DNA of 64,000 nucleotides from Atopsyche davidsoni (GCA_022113835.1 JAILWY010000027.1:9054501-9118500); one strand, 5' to 3'; counted from the stretch's first letter, positions 1 to 12,918 are shown. The notes: generated from the letters alone by a model not told the origin. Numbers and translations: made by a program.

Positions 1-160
1 TAAAAAATAAATAAAATGTAAAATTGAAGAAAAAGCTTTATTTATTCAATCGATTAAAATATTTGCATTTTATTAAAAAAATTAAGTGAGATAAATACTG
101 TAATCTTAATTAAAGTTTAAAAACTTGGTTCTTAGGTGTTTTGCCATTTTATTACTTTAA

Positions 161-202
161 GGTTCCGACATTTCGGTTCCGGTATTGGGACCATCTTCTG
201 GA
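161..202 (-). ncRNA. Hammerhead ribozyme relic (ACGU lineage)
   Basis: Read on the minus strand, this has the layout of the better hammerhead at 28825-28866: CAGAAGA (one change from CUGAAGA), an extra U, a stem II with GGUCCC facing GGAACC (five of six pairs), GAAA, and UGUC as the cleavage side. The core U4-to-A change and an A-to-G difference in stem III make activity unlikely. It is probably the decayed end of a Penelope-like or retrozyme-type element. A short inverted repeat (GGTATTGG at 181-188, CCAATACC near 227-234) suggests a foldback remnant around it. No flanking duplication was found. Confidence 0.45.
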
Positions 203-3200
203 TATATCCGTCAACAACTGACAACACCAATACCAGTGTGAGGACCAAAAAGTCGTAACCTCAAAGAAGGAACGCGGCATATCACTCAAAAACTCAATAT
301 TTATAATAAAACTGGAACCAAAATCTCTGAACATATATTATTTATTAAAACATAATCACAATAAAAAACATCTAAAAAAATTAAACTTGCTGGCATGCAA
401 GTCATCCATTGTTGTAAAACTAAAGTGTTTTCCAATATGAAAACGCGAGAGATAAAAATAAATGTTTAAGTATAAAAGCCGAAGACCCAACTAAAATATT
501 ATAAAAATTCAGAGCATGGATTGATCATATTTCAAGCGAAAACAAGTTTATGCAAAAGAAACCTCTTTAGCCCTTAATGTCCCGAAAAATGTAAATATCC
601 ACAAAATGGGTCATAAAAGTGTGGAACATATTGTACTGACTCGTATTGGATAAATCTCTCTCGGCTATTGTTCCAAAGTTCACCAAAGGCGGAGTCCAGT
701 GAGGACATTGGAAATCCATTATAGACCTGACGACTTTTTTCTTTGCGAAACTTCTCGTGGATACATATTTGAGAGGAAAACTTGTAAAAGGGTATGATAT
801 GTTGCTTTTCTTTTATTCAAGTTAGATGAGTTTTTTTTGCGATAGCAAAAGAGGTATATTTTATGTTTACATTTATTTATAAAATAGTAGTAATCGATTT
901 TTCATCGTTTGTTTCCTCAAAATAGGAAATATTTTTCTAATTTTTGTAAAGCGTTATATATTATCCAGTTGCTGTATATTATTTCTATTTATAAAAAGAA
1001 GCTCAAGTTTAAACTAGTCGTTGATCAATCTTTATATATAAGTGAAATCCATATAACATTTTAATCAATATTTTTATAATATAAGTCTTTTATAAAGGAA
1101 TAATAAGGATTCAATTCTGTAGCGCAGTGTCATTTATACTTAGACATTGTCATGTTTCCTAGTAATTTTAACTTTCACTTCTTACAAATAAAATAAACGA
1201 ATAATTAATAATAATGATACTGTTTATGAATACTTTTTTAAATGATTACATTTTGTTTGTAAAAAATTTCATAGCACATATTTTATATCTTAGTATCGTT
1301 ATTAAAATACTTATAACGAATATGTAGATTTTTTCTATTTTCGACAGTAAATAGCCTCGACTATTGATTTTAAAGTTTAATATTCCACTAAAATCTATTA
1401 GTAAAACAAATCAATTCAAAACTGAATAATAAAAAAAAGCTTTGAATCATGATTTCAATGAGGAAAATATATCAATTACTCGGCAAAATAAAAACTAGCA
1501 ATAAAACTACACAGGAACTGCTTTAGAGAGGTGCCTTGCGGAGTCGGAACTCACGCCGGATCGTGAAATATTCCTGTACCGGAGTCGATAGAAATGCACT
1601 GAGAGCAATCGAGCAAATCGCTACACTCTCGACGATTCCATCGCAGCATTTCATATGAACTTTTGCGCTTTTTTCAGCGAGCTCCGGGGCGCTCGGCAGG
1701 GCGGGCCGGGGATCCCGAAAGGCACTGAGATTTTCACTTGAGGTTTATTATTTTTTTTAATATATAAATAATATAATATAGCTAAAAATCAAACAAGGCA
1801 AATGCGATTGTCCTAATCGATAGATTTGGTAGAAAATTCAATATTTTAAAAATTTTACTAAAAAAATTTTAACAAAAATAGACAAGAGATTATTTTTGAA
1901 ATGTGATTTTATAACTAAATTTTTAAAAGTGCTTTTCCAGAAAATCAGTAAGTTGACATGTTGATACTAAAAATCAAAAATATACTCAATAAATTGGTAG
2001 GCGAAATCGTTCCGAATATGAAGTCATATATTATTATCGAAAATAAAACGCAAGACAAATAGAAATACGTTACTGGTTCTGTAAGCATACGCTGTTTTAC
2101 AGGAATATTGAATTTCAATTAGTGTTTAATTATTCTGCTTTACAGCTTCATATAAGTTCGATTATTGCATATACTTAGAATGCTTAGTAAATCATACAAA
2201 TTGATTAGAAAGTAAAGATACGGAAGTTTATTATTTACAGATATCTAACTAAAATATATCAAGGTTTTAAAATAGAAAAACTCTCCTATTAATAATGTGT
2301 CTATTGCCAAAAAGCTCATCGAGTAAAAATGTTCTACACCAATGCTCTTGTATATCAAGGAATGTTATTAAATGACGTTAAACAAATTAAACTCTTCTAC
2401 CTGAGAATCAAAGAAAGTCAAAACTGATTAGGAGAGATGTTGACAAGAAATAGGGTGCCTTGTTTGTGTTGATACCAATGATGTAAATCATCAAATTTAC
2501 AAATGGTTGTAAAATATAATAGAAAGTTATCCTTGAGATATTTATTTGTCGAGGTGGAATCCCTGTTGGAAACTCAGATCGGAGAGTCGGGCTGAATTGG
2601 CCCGAATCAGGACTTTTGTCCGATGATGGATCGCTTCTATTGGTCAATCCAGCCCGGCTCGGAGTTGCGCTACTTAGTATTCTCGCCGGGTATATTAAAA
2701 TGCATTTCTCGAATTTTTATCGAACGTGATCGATTTGTAGAGGAATTTAAAGTGATGATTTGAAAGCACTGTAGAGGAGGTGTGGAATAGCAATATGTAG
2801 ACTTTTTAATTTTAGATTTTAAGACATTTTAAAGGTTATTACTGAAATTCTTCTTAAACCAATATTCAGGATAAGTTAATCTTAACAATGTATCAGCGAA
2901 ATGGTCATATATTTCAACAATGAAGATAGCATTCTTGTCATGGTAGAATATGAGAAATATACATAAAGCTCAATTTATTATTATATTCAAATTTTATTAT
3001 AAGCAACAATCCTAACTGTTTTGACTGAAAAAAATGGGCGTTTACCATACTGATATTTAAAGACTGCGTCAATTTAAAATTAAACATAAATGACTTGTAA
3101 TGGTGAACCCTTGTTTTAATTATATTCTAAACAAAAAAATACTGTTACGAAATTAATGCTAGGAGCAGAGATGAAAATTAATGTCTGGCAATACTGTAAA

Positions 3201-3292
3201 GACGACCGCGAGACCTGATGTTTGCTAAGTCAAAATTCTTGGAGAGTGTTAGAATTGCACCGAAATCATTCGCATTTTTATATTCGGTGACC
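203..3292. other. A+T-rich noncoding stretch
   Basis: No gene is recognised. Two G+C-richer islands stand out, at about 1510-1730 and 2565-2700. The open frame at 2408-2647 (-) crosses the second island and resembles no family I know. The rest is A/T-rich sequence without clear repeats. Confidence 0.6.
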
Positions 3293-3395
3293 TCGATGTA
3301 TGATTAATGGAACTGGTATTTATTTTGTAACACTCCATTTTATTATAATAAAATAAAACCAAGTGGTTTTGGAGACTGCGTTTATTTCACTTGTA

Positions 3396-3427
3396 GCGAC
3401 AGCTCTTTCGCCGAACACGGCATCTTC
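3396..3427 (-). ncRNA. Hammerhead-like motif, left arm
   Basis: On the minus strand: TTGAAGA, extra U, stem II GCCG/CGGC with a TGTT loop, GAA, then AGAGCUGU C. The C3 position is U rather than C, and stem III has lost full self-complementarity relative to the partner arm. It is probably weak or inactive. It is the mirror copy of the motif at 3554-3585. Confidence 0.45.
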
Positions 3428-3553
3428 AAAACTGAGTCTATACAGTAAAAAGAGAGCTTATACATAACGAATTCAACAGAAATACATGAATCATAGATTA
3501 TATAGATTATATTTCTGTTGAATTTGTTATGTATATTCTGTATAGACTCAGTT

Positions 3554-3585
3554 TTGAAGATGCCGTGTTCGGCGAAAGAGCTCTC
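3554..3585 (+). ncRNA. Hammerhead-like motif, right arm
   Basis: TTGAAGA (3554-3560), one extra U (3561), stem II GCCG (3562-3565) with CGGC (3570-3573) around TGTT, GAA (3574-3576), then AGAGCUCU (3577-3584) and C3585 as the predicted cleavage site. The eight bases of stem III form a perfect palindrome, so they could pair with a second copy. C3 is replaced by U and no good stem I is visible, so self-cleavage is uncertain. About 55 bp of tail separate the predicted cut from the end of the element. Confidence 0.5.
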
Positions 3586-3652
3586 GCTAGAAGTGAAATA
3601 AACGTAGTCTCCAAAACCACTTGGTTTTATTTTATTATAATCGATGTATGAT

Positions 3653-6600
3653 ATTGGTAACCACGATAAAAACGTAACAATACTTTCAAAAACACAAAGT
3701 TTTATTTAATATAATTATACTCATGATTTCATTAGCTGCAGTGTGCACTCAACTTATGTAAAATCGTAAAATAATTTTGTAAGGCATGAGTGGAATTCAA
3801 AGCTCAAAGTTCCTAGCAACAAGATTGAGAAGAGTCTCTCCGTGCATTAAGGCCGGATGCGGCGGTGACGCGCCCGGCTTGTTCCAGAATCTTCCACTGT
3901 GACGGGAAGCGACACTCCTTTTTTTGCTAAGCACCGAGCTTGATTTAGAAGTCTGGAAGAGATTGCGGGGAGTATAAAACAGGTCGAATTGAAGAACGTT
4001 GCCACGCTGCGACAGAAAGAACAGAACGAGGCTCAAAGCGCAGACACGATTAATATTTATTTCACGATCGGGAGACATCCAAGCTCGGATAATTTAAAAA
4101 TTCTACTCTGCAAGGAGAAGAAGCCGCTAGTTCTAGCATTGAGCAGTTCAAAGTATTCAGTGGCTATAGTAGCTATCCTCGAAATAAAACGTCTTTGCAA
4201 GGATGCATATTCTCCAATGAGTATTTTTTATTTGGATTTGAAGATTATGAGATTTTAATTAGCGATCTCATGGTGGTGCAAGTAATTTATTTATAAAGTA
4301 GGTTGAATTGGAGTGTGATTGCATTTTATTTTTAAACAAAACAAACTAAGATCTTAGCCTCAATACAGCATGAATAAATGATGTGTTGGAAAAAATGCCA
4401 AATAGCTTAAAATATTTTTATATATTTATATAATCCATACTAATGTACTTTAAATAAATTTAAAATACATTTTGTAAACAATAACATAAGTCACGCGAAT
4501 CAAAAATCACTACAAAAAATATCATAGTCAAATTCTACAAGTACTGTTTGAAAAAATATTTCATAAATTAATAATACAGCAAACCTACAAACCACACATT
4601 TATATTTATTCAACAGTCACATGAAATTCAAAATTCTTTAAATAATAACTTGTGAATGAGAGATTCCGTTTTTATAACTATTACTGTATCCATAAAAGCA
4701 TTGGGGACGTTAGAAAAAGCTCATGGCACTTGCTAGGCGGGTAGCTTAATAGAAAGTTTTGCAAAAAATTCGGGGAGGGAAGATTTTATGCGGGTTTTTC
4801 GACTTTTATTCGTCTTCTGCACTTGGCTGATTGTTTACACGAAAATCCAACAAAACCTGTATTAGAAAGGTCTGCAATCTTTTTTATTCTATAATCTGGG
4901 GGAAATTATTATTTCTTAATATAACGTTTATTGTATAAGTTTTATTTACACTCCATGAAATTTGTTATGAGTTATCACAAAGTATAAACTTGTAACAGTA
5001 TTTTTTTTGTAATAAAAAATATTATTACTAATTACTTTACATTGATTCGAATTGACTTATGGACAAGCAGGCAGATATATTAAATACTGGACAATAGGAC
5101 AGCTTTGTGAGAGATAAATTAGCTATAAATATATATCTAGATATCTATTGCTTCTTGCTGGATGACTGACAGCACGGTGGAGTGGCCAGGACTCCTACTG
5201 TATTGTGATTTTGGAGGATTTATGTCGTCCTGTCACTAATGAGACAATTCATCTCCTCGTAACGCAGTCGACTGTTTATTCAACTATAAATTAAGGATTT
5301 ATGGCGCTAATTCACGGGCGATTACGTATTAATATATTCCTGTCTGCGAATACATCATTTCCACAGACAAAACAATGCACGAAATTTATATAATAATGCA
5401 TAGATAATTTAAAACCTTCATATTTTTGAAAAAAATTAAATTCTAGGTATGTACGAAAATTTTAATAGTTATATTTTAAAATCTTGCACAAAAAAAAACA
5501 TTTTTATATAAAAAAACGATTAAAAAATGAAAGCCTTTTATTTCATGACTAATATTTATCTTCAAAATATTTCATTGATATGCAATATAGTATTTTCGTT
5601 TAAAAATTTTTTTTTACAATTTTTAAAATACACAGAATTGAGATTTACGTTTATACTGTGTATCTTCATTTGGAATATTAAATTTATCAATAAATTAGAT
5701 CTTAACAATATTAAATGTAATAACAACAAAATAACAGCCAATAAAAAAGCGAGCAGGTAGCGTTTCAAATAACTAAAATTATTAAAATCAATATGAGACG
5801 TGCAAAAAAACCATAGAATTCAACGCCGCAAATTGCAATATAAAAGAATAAAATCGCTATTCAAATTTTCACCCCCGACCGTTTAGCATTTAAATTATTT
5901 TATGTCTCGGGGTACATATTTCGCGGAAGCCGCTCTCGTGAAAAATACGGGGGAGGAGATAGATCAAAGAAATCGTCAGTTGTCAGGCTTTTTCCTCGTG
6001 CCCTTTTTAGTATCGGAAACTGTGAGGGAAAAGTCGATATTTCAACTGAAAGCGCAGTGCGCTTTTCGCAAAGACTGAAGCTAATTCTGGGAAGGAGAAT
6101 GGTTTGAATTTCAAAATACATTGAGCTGTCGTTTATATCCGTTTTACTGACACGATAAGTAAGTCATCTTTCAGGAAACAGACTGAAAATATTATGGTTT
6201 TTTACCTTTTATAGAAATGCAATAAGTAATTTTTAAAAATTTTAGTTTAAAAATTTAAAACAACAACTTATTTTATGTTTGTATTCTTGTATTTTAATTT
6301 TATAATCCCAAAAAGAGGAGACTGCCTCTGGACTAAGAAATAAATGAGATTTAACCATGTCTTCAATAATTTTATATCTAAATTTAGTTTTTCATTGGTA
6401 TTTGATGTAGACATAAAGTAAACAGTTCACCGAACAAACAAATATATGAAATACAATAGAATTACCCCAGCAGAGGTAGTATTTGGAAAGTGATGGATTA
6501 CCCGAATCACAGAATGCTTTTGATTGTATTATAGAGAGAAAAAATAGCAGAATAATTGATGATTCAATCAAATGGCTACGTTAAAATAATATATTGCTTA

Positions 6601-7927
6601 ATAATCAGAACACTAAAAAAATTACAACCATTTCAGAATAAAAACTTCCACCTGATAAGTTATTATGAATACCTTAATTTTTATTATATTATTGACAAAA
6701 AAAAATCATTACAAGATATAAAATTGGTGTATCCAAAAAACCATCGGTTTTTATATATACATATTATATTATAGCTAACAAACACTAAGTATGTAAGTTA
6801 TCAATTCACCTTTAAAACGTCTAGAGAAATTATTGAAAAAAATAGAAAATTTCAAATTTGATGCATTAGTTTTGTACTTGCATATAACGATTTTAACTCT
6901 CGCATAGTAAGTAATATGGATGAAATTGAATATCCGTGGTGCAATGGAGGTGAGCTTATGAAACCCACCTGTGTTAAAAAAAAATCGAAGATATCTCTTA
7001 TCGGTTTTGTGTGTAAAATTATTACCTAAAATCATATTGAAAATAAAATAAACCTCTATGTGAAAAAAAATATATTATCAAAATATTTGATTATAATAAT
7101 TAATATTTTTAAAAAATGTTCGTCTCTTAATATTTTATCTTTATATATAATTTGCTTTTAATTTTCAACATTTGATTAGCCTTTATATAATATAGTATGT
7201 ATATACTCTTAAATGATTGGCTAAAACTCCATCTTTAAATAATCAGATATAACGTTCGTTAAGTGTTGAGTTCCAATGAATTGTGACGCGGCCGGTATTC
7301 TCGCTGATTTATTGGAGGCTTCGATATGAGTGGAGAGACGAAGCCTCGATTCGTGCCATCAATTACGGGATGGTAAGGCTGAGGCGCAGAGGCGACGATC
7401 CCTTTGAATTATGATCCTCCCCTTGGGTAGGAGAGACCAGAGGGTGCAAAGAGATTACAGTGAATAGGTAAAAATGAATAAAAGTGTTGCAACGAAGAAT
7501 GTATTCAAAGGGATGGGAAATATTTAGTAAAATATAAAATATGTTATAAAATAAATTTAAAAAAAACTTTATGAAAAATTATTTTGTTTAAGTATTTATT
7601 ATAAATTTAAAAAATGGTGAGATTTTACATACAAATATATGAGTCAACCTTTTATGGAATTTATTAATTAAATAAATATTTGTAAAGAATATAAATTATT
7701 AAATATTACCCCGAATTGGTAAACGTTTAACCATTATTTTCTAAATAATTTTTTTGAATAAAAAATAACTTTATCGAAATAATTATTAACATTTTAAAGT
7801 AATTATTTTGTGATTTTACATATTTTAGAATATTTTAAAAACTTTTTGTGTAAAACCAGTGTATATAAAAAAATAAAGCAATGAATTTAATAGATTGAAA
7901 AAAAAAACGATAAACCAAATAAAATTT
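3653..7927. other. Noncoding stretch with two G+C-richer islands
   Basis: No gene is recognised. An island at about 3840-3990 contains a TATA-like box (TATAAAA, 3973-3979) followed by an 89-codon frame (3989-4258, +) with no similarity I recognise. A second island at 7270-7450 contains a short inverted repeat around GGCTTCGATATG/GACGAAGCC. Everything else is A/T-rich with low-complexity runs. Confidence 0.5.
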
Positions 7928-8110
7928 ATTCAATATTCTTGACAGAAAGTACTTAGTGGAATTCCACTTGAATATTTTTATCAAAAGACAATATTTAATG
8001 ATGTTCCCACTTTTTATTTATTTACGCGTCTACTTTCGCTAACACGCTAAGTTTGCATCTTAAAGGCCTTGAATTCTCTTGGTGAAACTAGCCGTGTCAA
8101 ACAAAAACAT
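7928..8110 (+). repeat. Dispersed repeat of the GACAGARAGT family, with hammerhead relics
   Basis: This copy starts with TTCAATATTCTTGACAGAAAG and a GTGGAATTCCAC palindrome. The same order appears at 16053-16190, 53361-53450 and 55045-55136. Downstream at 8029-8063 (-) is a decayed core with stem II bases GCAAAC and GTTAGC followed by GAAA. At about 8060-8100 (+) a second decayed half ends in GGTGAAACTAGCC. This again suggests two inverted hammerhead termini. No exact target duplication was found. Confidence 0.5.
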
Positions 8111-8255
8111 TATAAATATGAATTAACTTAATAACCAAATAAACTTAATACCGTCCCAATACTTAAGATTTTAATGAAAATAAAAAAATACAACCTACGC
8201 GTCTATATGAAAGTCTTTTATACTGAATTATGTATTTAACTATTACATTTACACA

Positions 8256-8277
8256 ATATATATATATATATATATAT
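8256..8277. repeat. (AT)n microsatellite
   Basis: About eleven AT units in a row, uninterrupted. It is a simple repeat. Confidence 0.95.
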
Positions 8278-8677
8278 TTATCTGTATTAGGATTCATTTA
8301 TTAGTTTTTTTAGAGCTTTAATTTATATTTGTTCGTTCCTTAAGAATAAGTCTCTGCAAGTCCAACGCCGTTGTACAAAGAGGCCAGGGGTTAAAATTGC
8401 ATCTGCGATGTCGCTGCAGCGTGCTCCGTTATTTATTGTTGTATTAGTGAAACTGAATAATGCTCCGGGGACTTTTTAATGAAATATTTTTTTATTGAGC
8501 ATAAGTGGCGTATGATTTACGACCCCTGCTTGAACTCTCTAAGTATTTTAAATATGCTGGTAAATTTATTGGCAATTTGTCTTGTGGCGTTTTTATTAGC
8601 AAAATATAGCATAAAATTAGTGTACGCGTTTTTTAAAGTATTTTAAAAAAATACGGTTAGTATTAATACAACATTTT

Positions 8678-8754
8678 GACGTTTGATTCGACCGTAAAGG
8701 ATTAAAAAAAAAAAAACCCGAAGATGGACCAGCGCGTGAAACAAAACGTCAGAG
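8678..8754. repeat. Inverted hammerhead relic pair (ACGU lineage)
   Basis: The right half (8717-8754, +) reads CCCGAAGATGG, then AGCGCG, then GAAAC and ACGTCAGAGG. This matches the minus-strand ribozyme at 28825-28866 except for a damaged CUGAAGA box and a largely deleted second strand of stem II. The left half (8678-8693, -) retains GGTCGAA and ACGTC. Sequence just downstream (AGAGGAATGTAAACCTCGAG) also resembles the 28880-28905 flank. Both halves look inactive. Confidence 0.45.
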
Positions 8755-11700
8755 GAATGTAAACCTCGAGCAGTGCAACAAACTAATAAACATTATCGAA
8801 TAATAATATCGACTGCTAAATCTTACAAATATACTTACATATTTGCAGTGAAACTATTTTATAAACGTCTTCAAGCTCAAATAAGTGTGTTGTAAATCGA
8901 CATTTTATAATTATTTAAAAAATAACATAATACATTTAATTACAAGTAAATATGATAAATTGATGTTTTGAAGAACTAAAATAATAAAAAGTATCTGAAA
9001 AATGTTTGAGCTAACAGTTGCGTTTGAGTCGAATGTATAACATTTATTTCGCGCCTTCGTTATAAATTATGAAACATTTATTTGAGGGTATTTTTATTTT
9101 TCAACAATTTACTTCATAAAGTCTAAATATGAAATAACTAGAAGTACATCTTTGTGATATCATAACCCCTCATATTAACATTTTTACTGAGCAAAGCACA
9201 ACAACTTCTCGTCTCGAACAGAGGTACTCGTGAGTTGACTCGGTGGCTTTGATCTAGACGCTTTTCCTTTCACTTCTTTGTCATCCCTTTGCGTAGTTGG
9301 TTATAACAAGTATTGTTCTTAAGATAACTGACGTGCATTTATAAGTTTTTTCTGTAGCTCTACGCCCGCAATTACTGTCTTTATTCAATAGCGGAATTTT
9401 AACTCTAATAATTTATATTTTTTCTGTTCTGCTCTTTTCTTCTAGCGAGAATAATAAAAGCGATCCTTTTTTGTAAGTTTTAGCGACTGAAAGACTTTTA
9501 ACACTCCTTCATTTCAGATTATTGGAAAATAATACTGTTTTTATAATAAAGAATTAGTACCGTAGAGTTTGTACAGTCAATGGTGTAAATAAATAAAAAG
9601 CCTATGAATATGCACATAGGAGAGTCTAAAATGACAATGGTAATTGCTGACTACACACGCTGCAACCAACAAGCAATCGAACGGTTATAAACCAATTATA
9701 TTATCTTTAGCGTTGTTGTTGCTGAAAAACCATAAAAAAAACACTCCAGAAAAAGCATATTGTAAATTGGTTGTATGCTATGGCGTTGCTTACGTAGCCG
9801 GCTTTAATTTGTTGAGCAGTGCTTATGTATACGTTTTTTATTTACTAGAGTTACTTATACATTAATCTTTTCAACCACTACCCATGATAAAGCTTACTTC
9901 ATACTACTATAATATCTACATGAGATGGCTACAATCAAGCCTGCATCGGTTCAAGAAGACCTGTTGGTGTCGATGTCAACATTTATAACCTAATATTATG
10001 CCAATAATCTAAATACGAAAAGTGTTATGTGCCAGAAACATAATATTGATAATTTGCAAGAGATTCACCAAATGTCATGTTGTCTCTGTTCTTTTTTATA
10101 GAGTTGAAATTTGAATACTTAAGTCAGTTACAATGCGAAAAATTGAGGCGGCCTAATTGTGGCTTTAAAAATAAAATACTATGGATCACAAATGAAAGAG
10201 TCCTGCACAGAATACGCAAAGAAAGAGAACTCCTAAAGATGTGTTAAAAAAATCGCAAGGTATCCCATTTTGCTGATTGTCCATGGAAAAATCAAAGAAA
10301 AAAGAAGAAAGAAAGAATTTAAGCCAGTAGCTGGACGTCGGAAGCACAGCCGAATTAGTAAGACTGGCCCAGAAAAAAAACATATGTTTAATGAAATGGA
10401 ACGGAAAAACACTTGGAGGTGATGAATCTAAACACAAAACAACCAAGTTTTTCTTAGTGGTTATAATCTGCAAACAAACTCTACATGGATGGAAAACTGA
10501 AGCCAGTCTGTTGGCGCGGAGTTGAGAGATTCGCTGGCGTCGCTAGGCTGTGATTACTGGGCCATTGTGCCGGGGCTTTGTTCCCTCCGCCGGCCTGCAC
10601 GTAAATTGTTGTGGCCTGGGGCCATTCATTTCACCGGACTTATTCGGAAAATTGTTGAGAGATTCGCAGCTGCCACGAGACAATGTATTCCCTTCTTGTT
10701 CGTGACGGATATTCTGTGCGGCTGTGGAGGATTTTCACATGCTCGGTATACGAGGGTGGGTACTCCGGCCCGAGCGTCGTAGAACATTTTAAGTATGAAG
10801 TATAAATCGTTGTCTTTAAAAATACTGAATACTAAATAGATAACAAAGAAAAATAAAAAAAATGATGTCAAGAGAAAACAATGTAACCATTGCTTGAATT
10901 ATTCTTTTAACAATGATAATTATATTCAATTTTTAAAATACTATGAATTTTAGTGCATTGAATAAGTAAAATAAACTTGATGACCGGATATCACAAAGCC
11001 ATTTATTTATTTCTAAGCGTTGACACAGCGATAGATTTAAAGAGCGAAAGTGACATTAATAATGTTTTTAAACAGATTAACACAAACCGATTTACAAACT
11101 ATTTTGACAAAAATATTTTTCACATTAATTGTCAAGTTGCAGAATTCGTTACAGTAATAACTGCTACAAACGTATGATGGTAATATTTATTGTGAAGTGC
11201 AACTTTATACCTTAAATTAAAAAAAATATATTGTGCTTTTATATTTTCAATAGATTATTTTTTTATACGGAAGGTGCAATTCAAATGCTTGTTTGAATTT
11301 ATATTATCCAGCATCTCTAGGAGCATTGAGAAAGGAAGTAAAATTTATTACTCGTAATGTTATTACAAAATAATAAGCATTGTATTGCTCGTTTTAATGA
11401 ATGAATACGTAAAATAAAATATCAATTCCCTTGCTTAATTATGATAATGTTTATTTGAAAGAAAACGAATTTGCAAACGATCATGCTCAGGTATTATTCT
11501 CGGTGAAAAATCTGGGTACTTTATGTTTATGTTGGTACTCAATGTTCTTTGGGGGATGGTTTGGTGTATGCGGAACTGTCGCAGACTACCCCTACTATTC
11601 ACAGCTAGACTGCAATCCCCGGAGTGCCTTATTATATAGGCCACAGATCACGTTCCTGAAGTTTGCCACAGTATGGCAGCCAATGGGGCTGTAATGCGAG

Positions 11701-12230
11701 TACCGAGGCAGTGTCGGATTGTACCCACCGGCGCCGAGGCGACCAGCACGCGCTCAGGTGTAACTCTATAGATTACCTGCAAAATTTGCATGATTTCTCA
11801 GTGCCTGTGAAATGTATTTTCCAGCCTGCCTGGCTTAGATTTCGTATTGTCACATCATAACTCTCCACAATACTAGAGTAATAATATATATGACATATAT
11901 TATTTATTTATATTTTCAGGAACAGTTTTTGAAAATTCACGAAATCAATTGTTTTTTTAATAAAAATAATGCAGTCATAACTTTTATTGATATTTAAAAT
12001 ATTAATCTAGAATTTTAAAAAGTATTGTCCAAAACGGTGTTAAAAACAATGATGTTGTAATAAAATTATACGCACGCATCTTACAAGAATATGTCATGAA
12101 ATATTAACTTTTAGGCAAATTATTTATTATAAAAAAAACACACTTATAGACTCACTGTTTTTGCCTGTGCAAATACAGAAGTATAAATGCAAATGCGTTT
12201 TGATTTAAATCTAAAAAATATTATTTGATA
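8755..12230. other. Noncoding stretch with G+C-richer islands
   Basis: No gene is recognised. Islands at 10500-10780 and 11560-11770 are G+C-rich. Frames over them (10522-10782 +, 11663-11860 +) have no recognisable domain. A diverged motif at about 9648-9690 (CACACGCTGCAACCAACAAG) is shared with 58648-58682 and may be a remnant of an old repeat. No tRNA, rRNA or clear transposon was seen. Confidence 0.5.
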
Positions 12231-12422
12231 GTTCTGACCGGGTCATCATCAGATGCACGACTAAACTGTAGTCATGCATCTGATGATGACCCGGTCATTG
12301 GGTCGAAACTAGTTATGCAAATAATTTCAATAAACTCAAAAGTGAAGGCAAAAATACAAAGTTACTTTTTATAATTATAATAATGGATCTTCACCATTCA
12401 AATGCTTTATCCCTCAACAAGA
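12231..12422 (+). mobile_element. Hammerhead element, damaged left arm
   Basis: The left part (12231-12257, -) is a hammerhead cut off in its stem II loop. The right part is a complete plus-strand hammerhead followed by a conserved body: AATAAACTC, GTGAAGGC, ACAAAGTTACTTTT, ATAATGGATCTTCACCATTC and CCCTCAACAAGA. The same body is found inverted at 52769-52870, where CTTGTTGAGGG abuts the target duplication, and in diverged form at 37500-37583. The end at about 12422 is therefore a real terminus of the family. No exact target duplication was found here. Confidence 0.65.
12275..12319 (+). ncRNA. Minimal type I hammerhead ribozyme
   Basis: All core elements are present. Stem I is TGCAT (12275-12279) with ATGCA (12315-12319). 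CTGATGA is at 12280-12286, followed by one extra T (12287). Stem II is GACCC (12288-12292) with GGGTC (12300-12304) around a 7-nt loop. GAA is at 12305-12307 and the self-complementary ACTAGT at 12308-12313. The cleavage base is T12314, giving GUU rather than the more usual GUC, which may slow cleavage. The tiny stem III implies activity as a dimer, as proposed for hammerheads of Penelope-like elements. Confidence 0.8.
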
Positions 12423-12499
12423 ATAGAGCTGCATTTTCTCGTTAAACAACAAAAGTCTATTTGAATTGGTTTGCGTAAGTAAAGTTCGTTTCAGTGCAT

Positions 12500-12740
12500 A
12501 TATTGACAGGGCGGCCTGCGCACTCCGGCGCTCTCCTCTCGTCCCTCACGCCGAGTGTATTAGTCCAGGGTTATTATGGAGATTAGCCGGCGATAGACCC
12601 TGGCAGGCCACACAAAGGGCACCACGGAAATGGAACACTTGCCCGGCCACAGGCGGCGGAAGCACGTGACCTGCAAGCGCCCAGCTCCCTCCCACTCCCG
12701 AAGCCTCCTCTGTGGACTATTGCATTGTATCGGCTGCGGG
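12500..12740. other. G+C-rich island
   Basis: A block rich in G+C compared with its surroundings. Frames cross it on both strands (12466-12669 +, 12560-12901 -) but neither shows a domain, signal peptide or repeat I recognise. It could be a regulatory element or a degraded insertion. Function unknown. Confidence 0.35.
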
Positions 12741-12918
12741 AGCAATCTCCGTGAAATTTGCATCTTCGGATGCGTTTGCTGCTGCAGTCTGGTTGGTATT
12801 TTCACGTAGAATTGTGAGTCGATACGGCAGACTGACAAGCCATAAAAACATGAAGCGAAAAAAAAAAACCATAACATTACAACGATAAAAGCAACTGTCA
12901 CGATTTTTTGAAATTTAT

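Larger units (their letters stand above)
3293..3652. mobile_element. Hammerhead foldback element with 12-bp target duplication
   Basis: A 336-bp insertion (3305-3640) is flanked by perfect 12-bp direct repeats, TCGATGTATGAT, at 3293-3304 and 3641-3652. Inside, arms of about 125 bp (from 3343 to about 3480, and about 3512 to 3640) form an inverted repeat around a short A+T-rich spacer. Each arm carries a hammerhead-like core pointing outward. Head-to-head paired termini with hammerheads are known for Penelope-like elements and related non-autonomous retroelements. No reverse transcriptase is encoded, so this copy is non-autonomous. The arms differ by a few substitutions, including GAGCTC versus GAGCTG next to the GAAA box. 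Confidence 0.75.

Noticed and set aside
12560..12901. 113-codon open frame, minus, over a G+C-rich island
   Set aside because: Frames on both strands are open across the island, as expected from its base composition. No domain seen.
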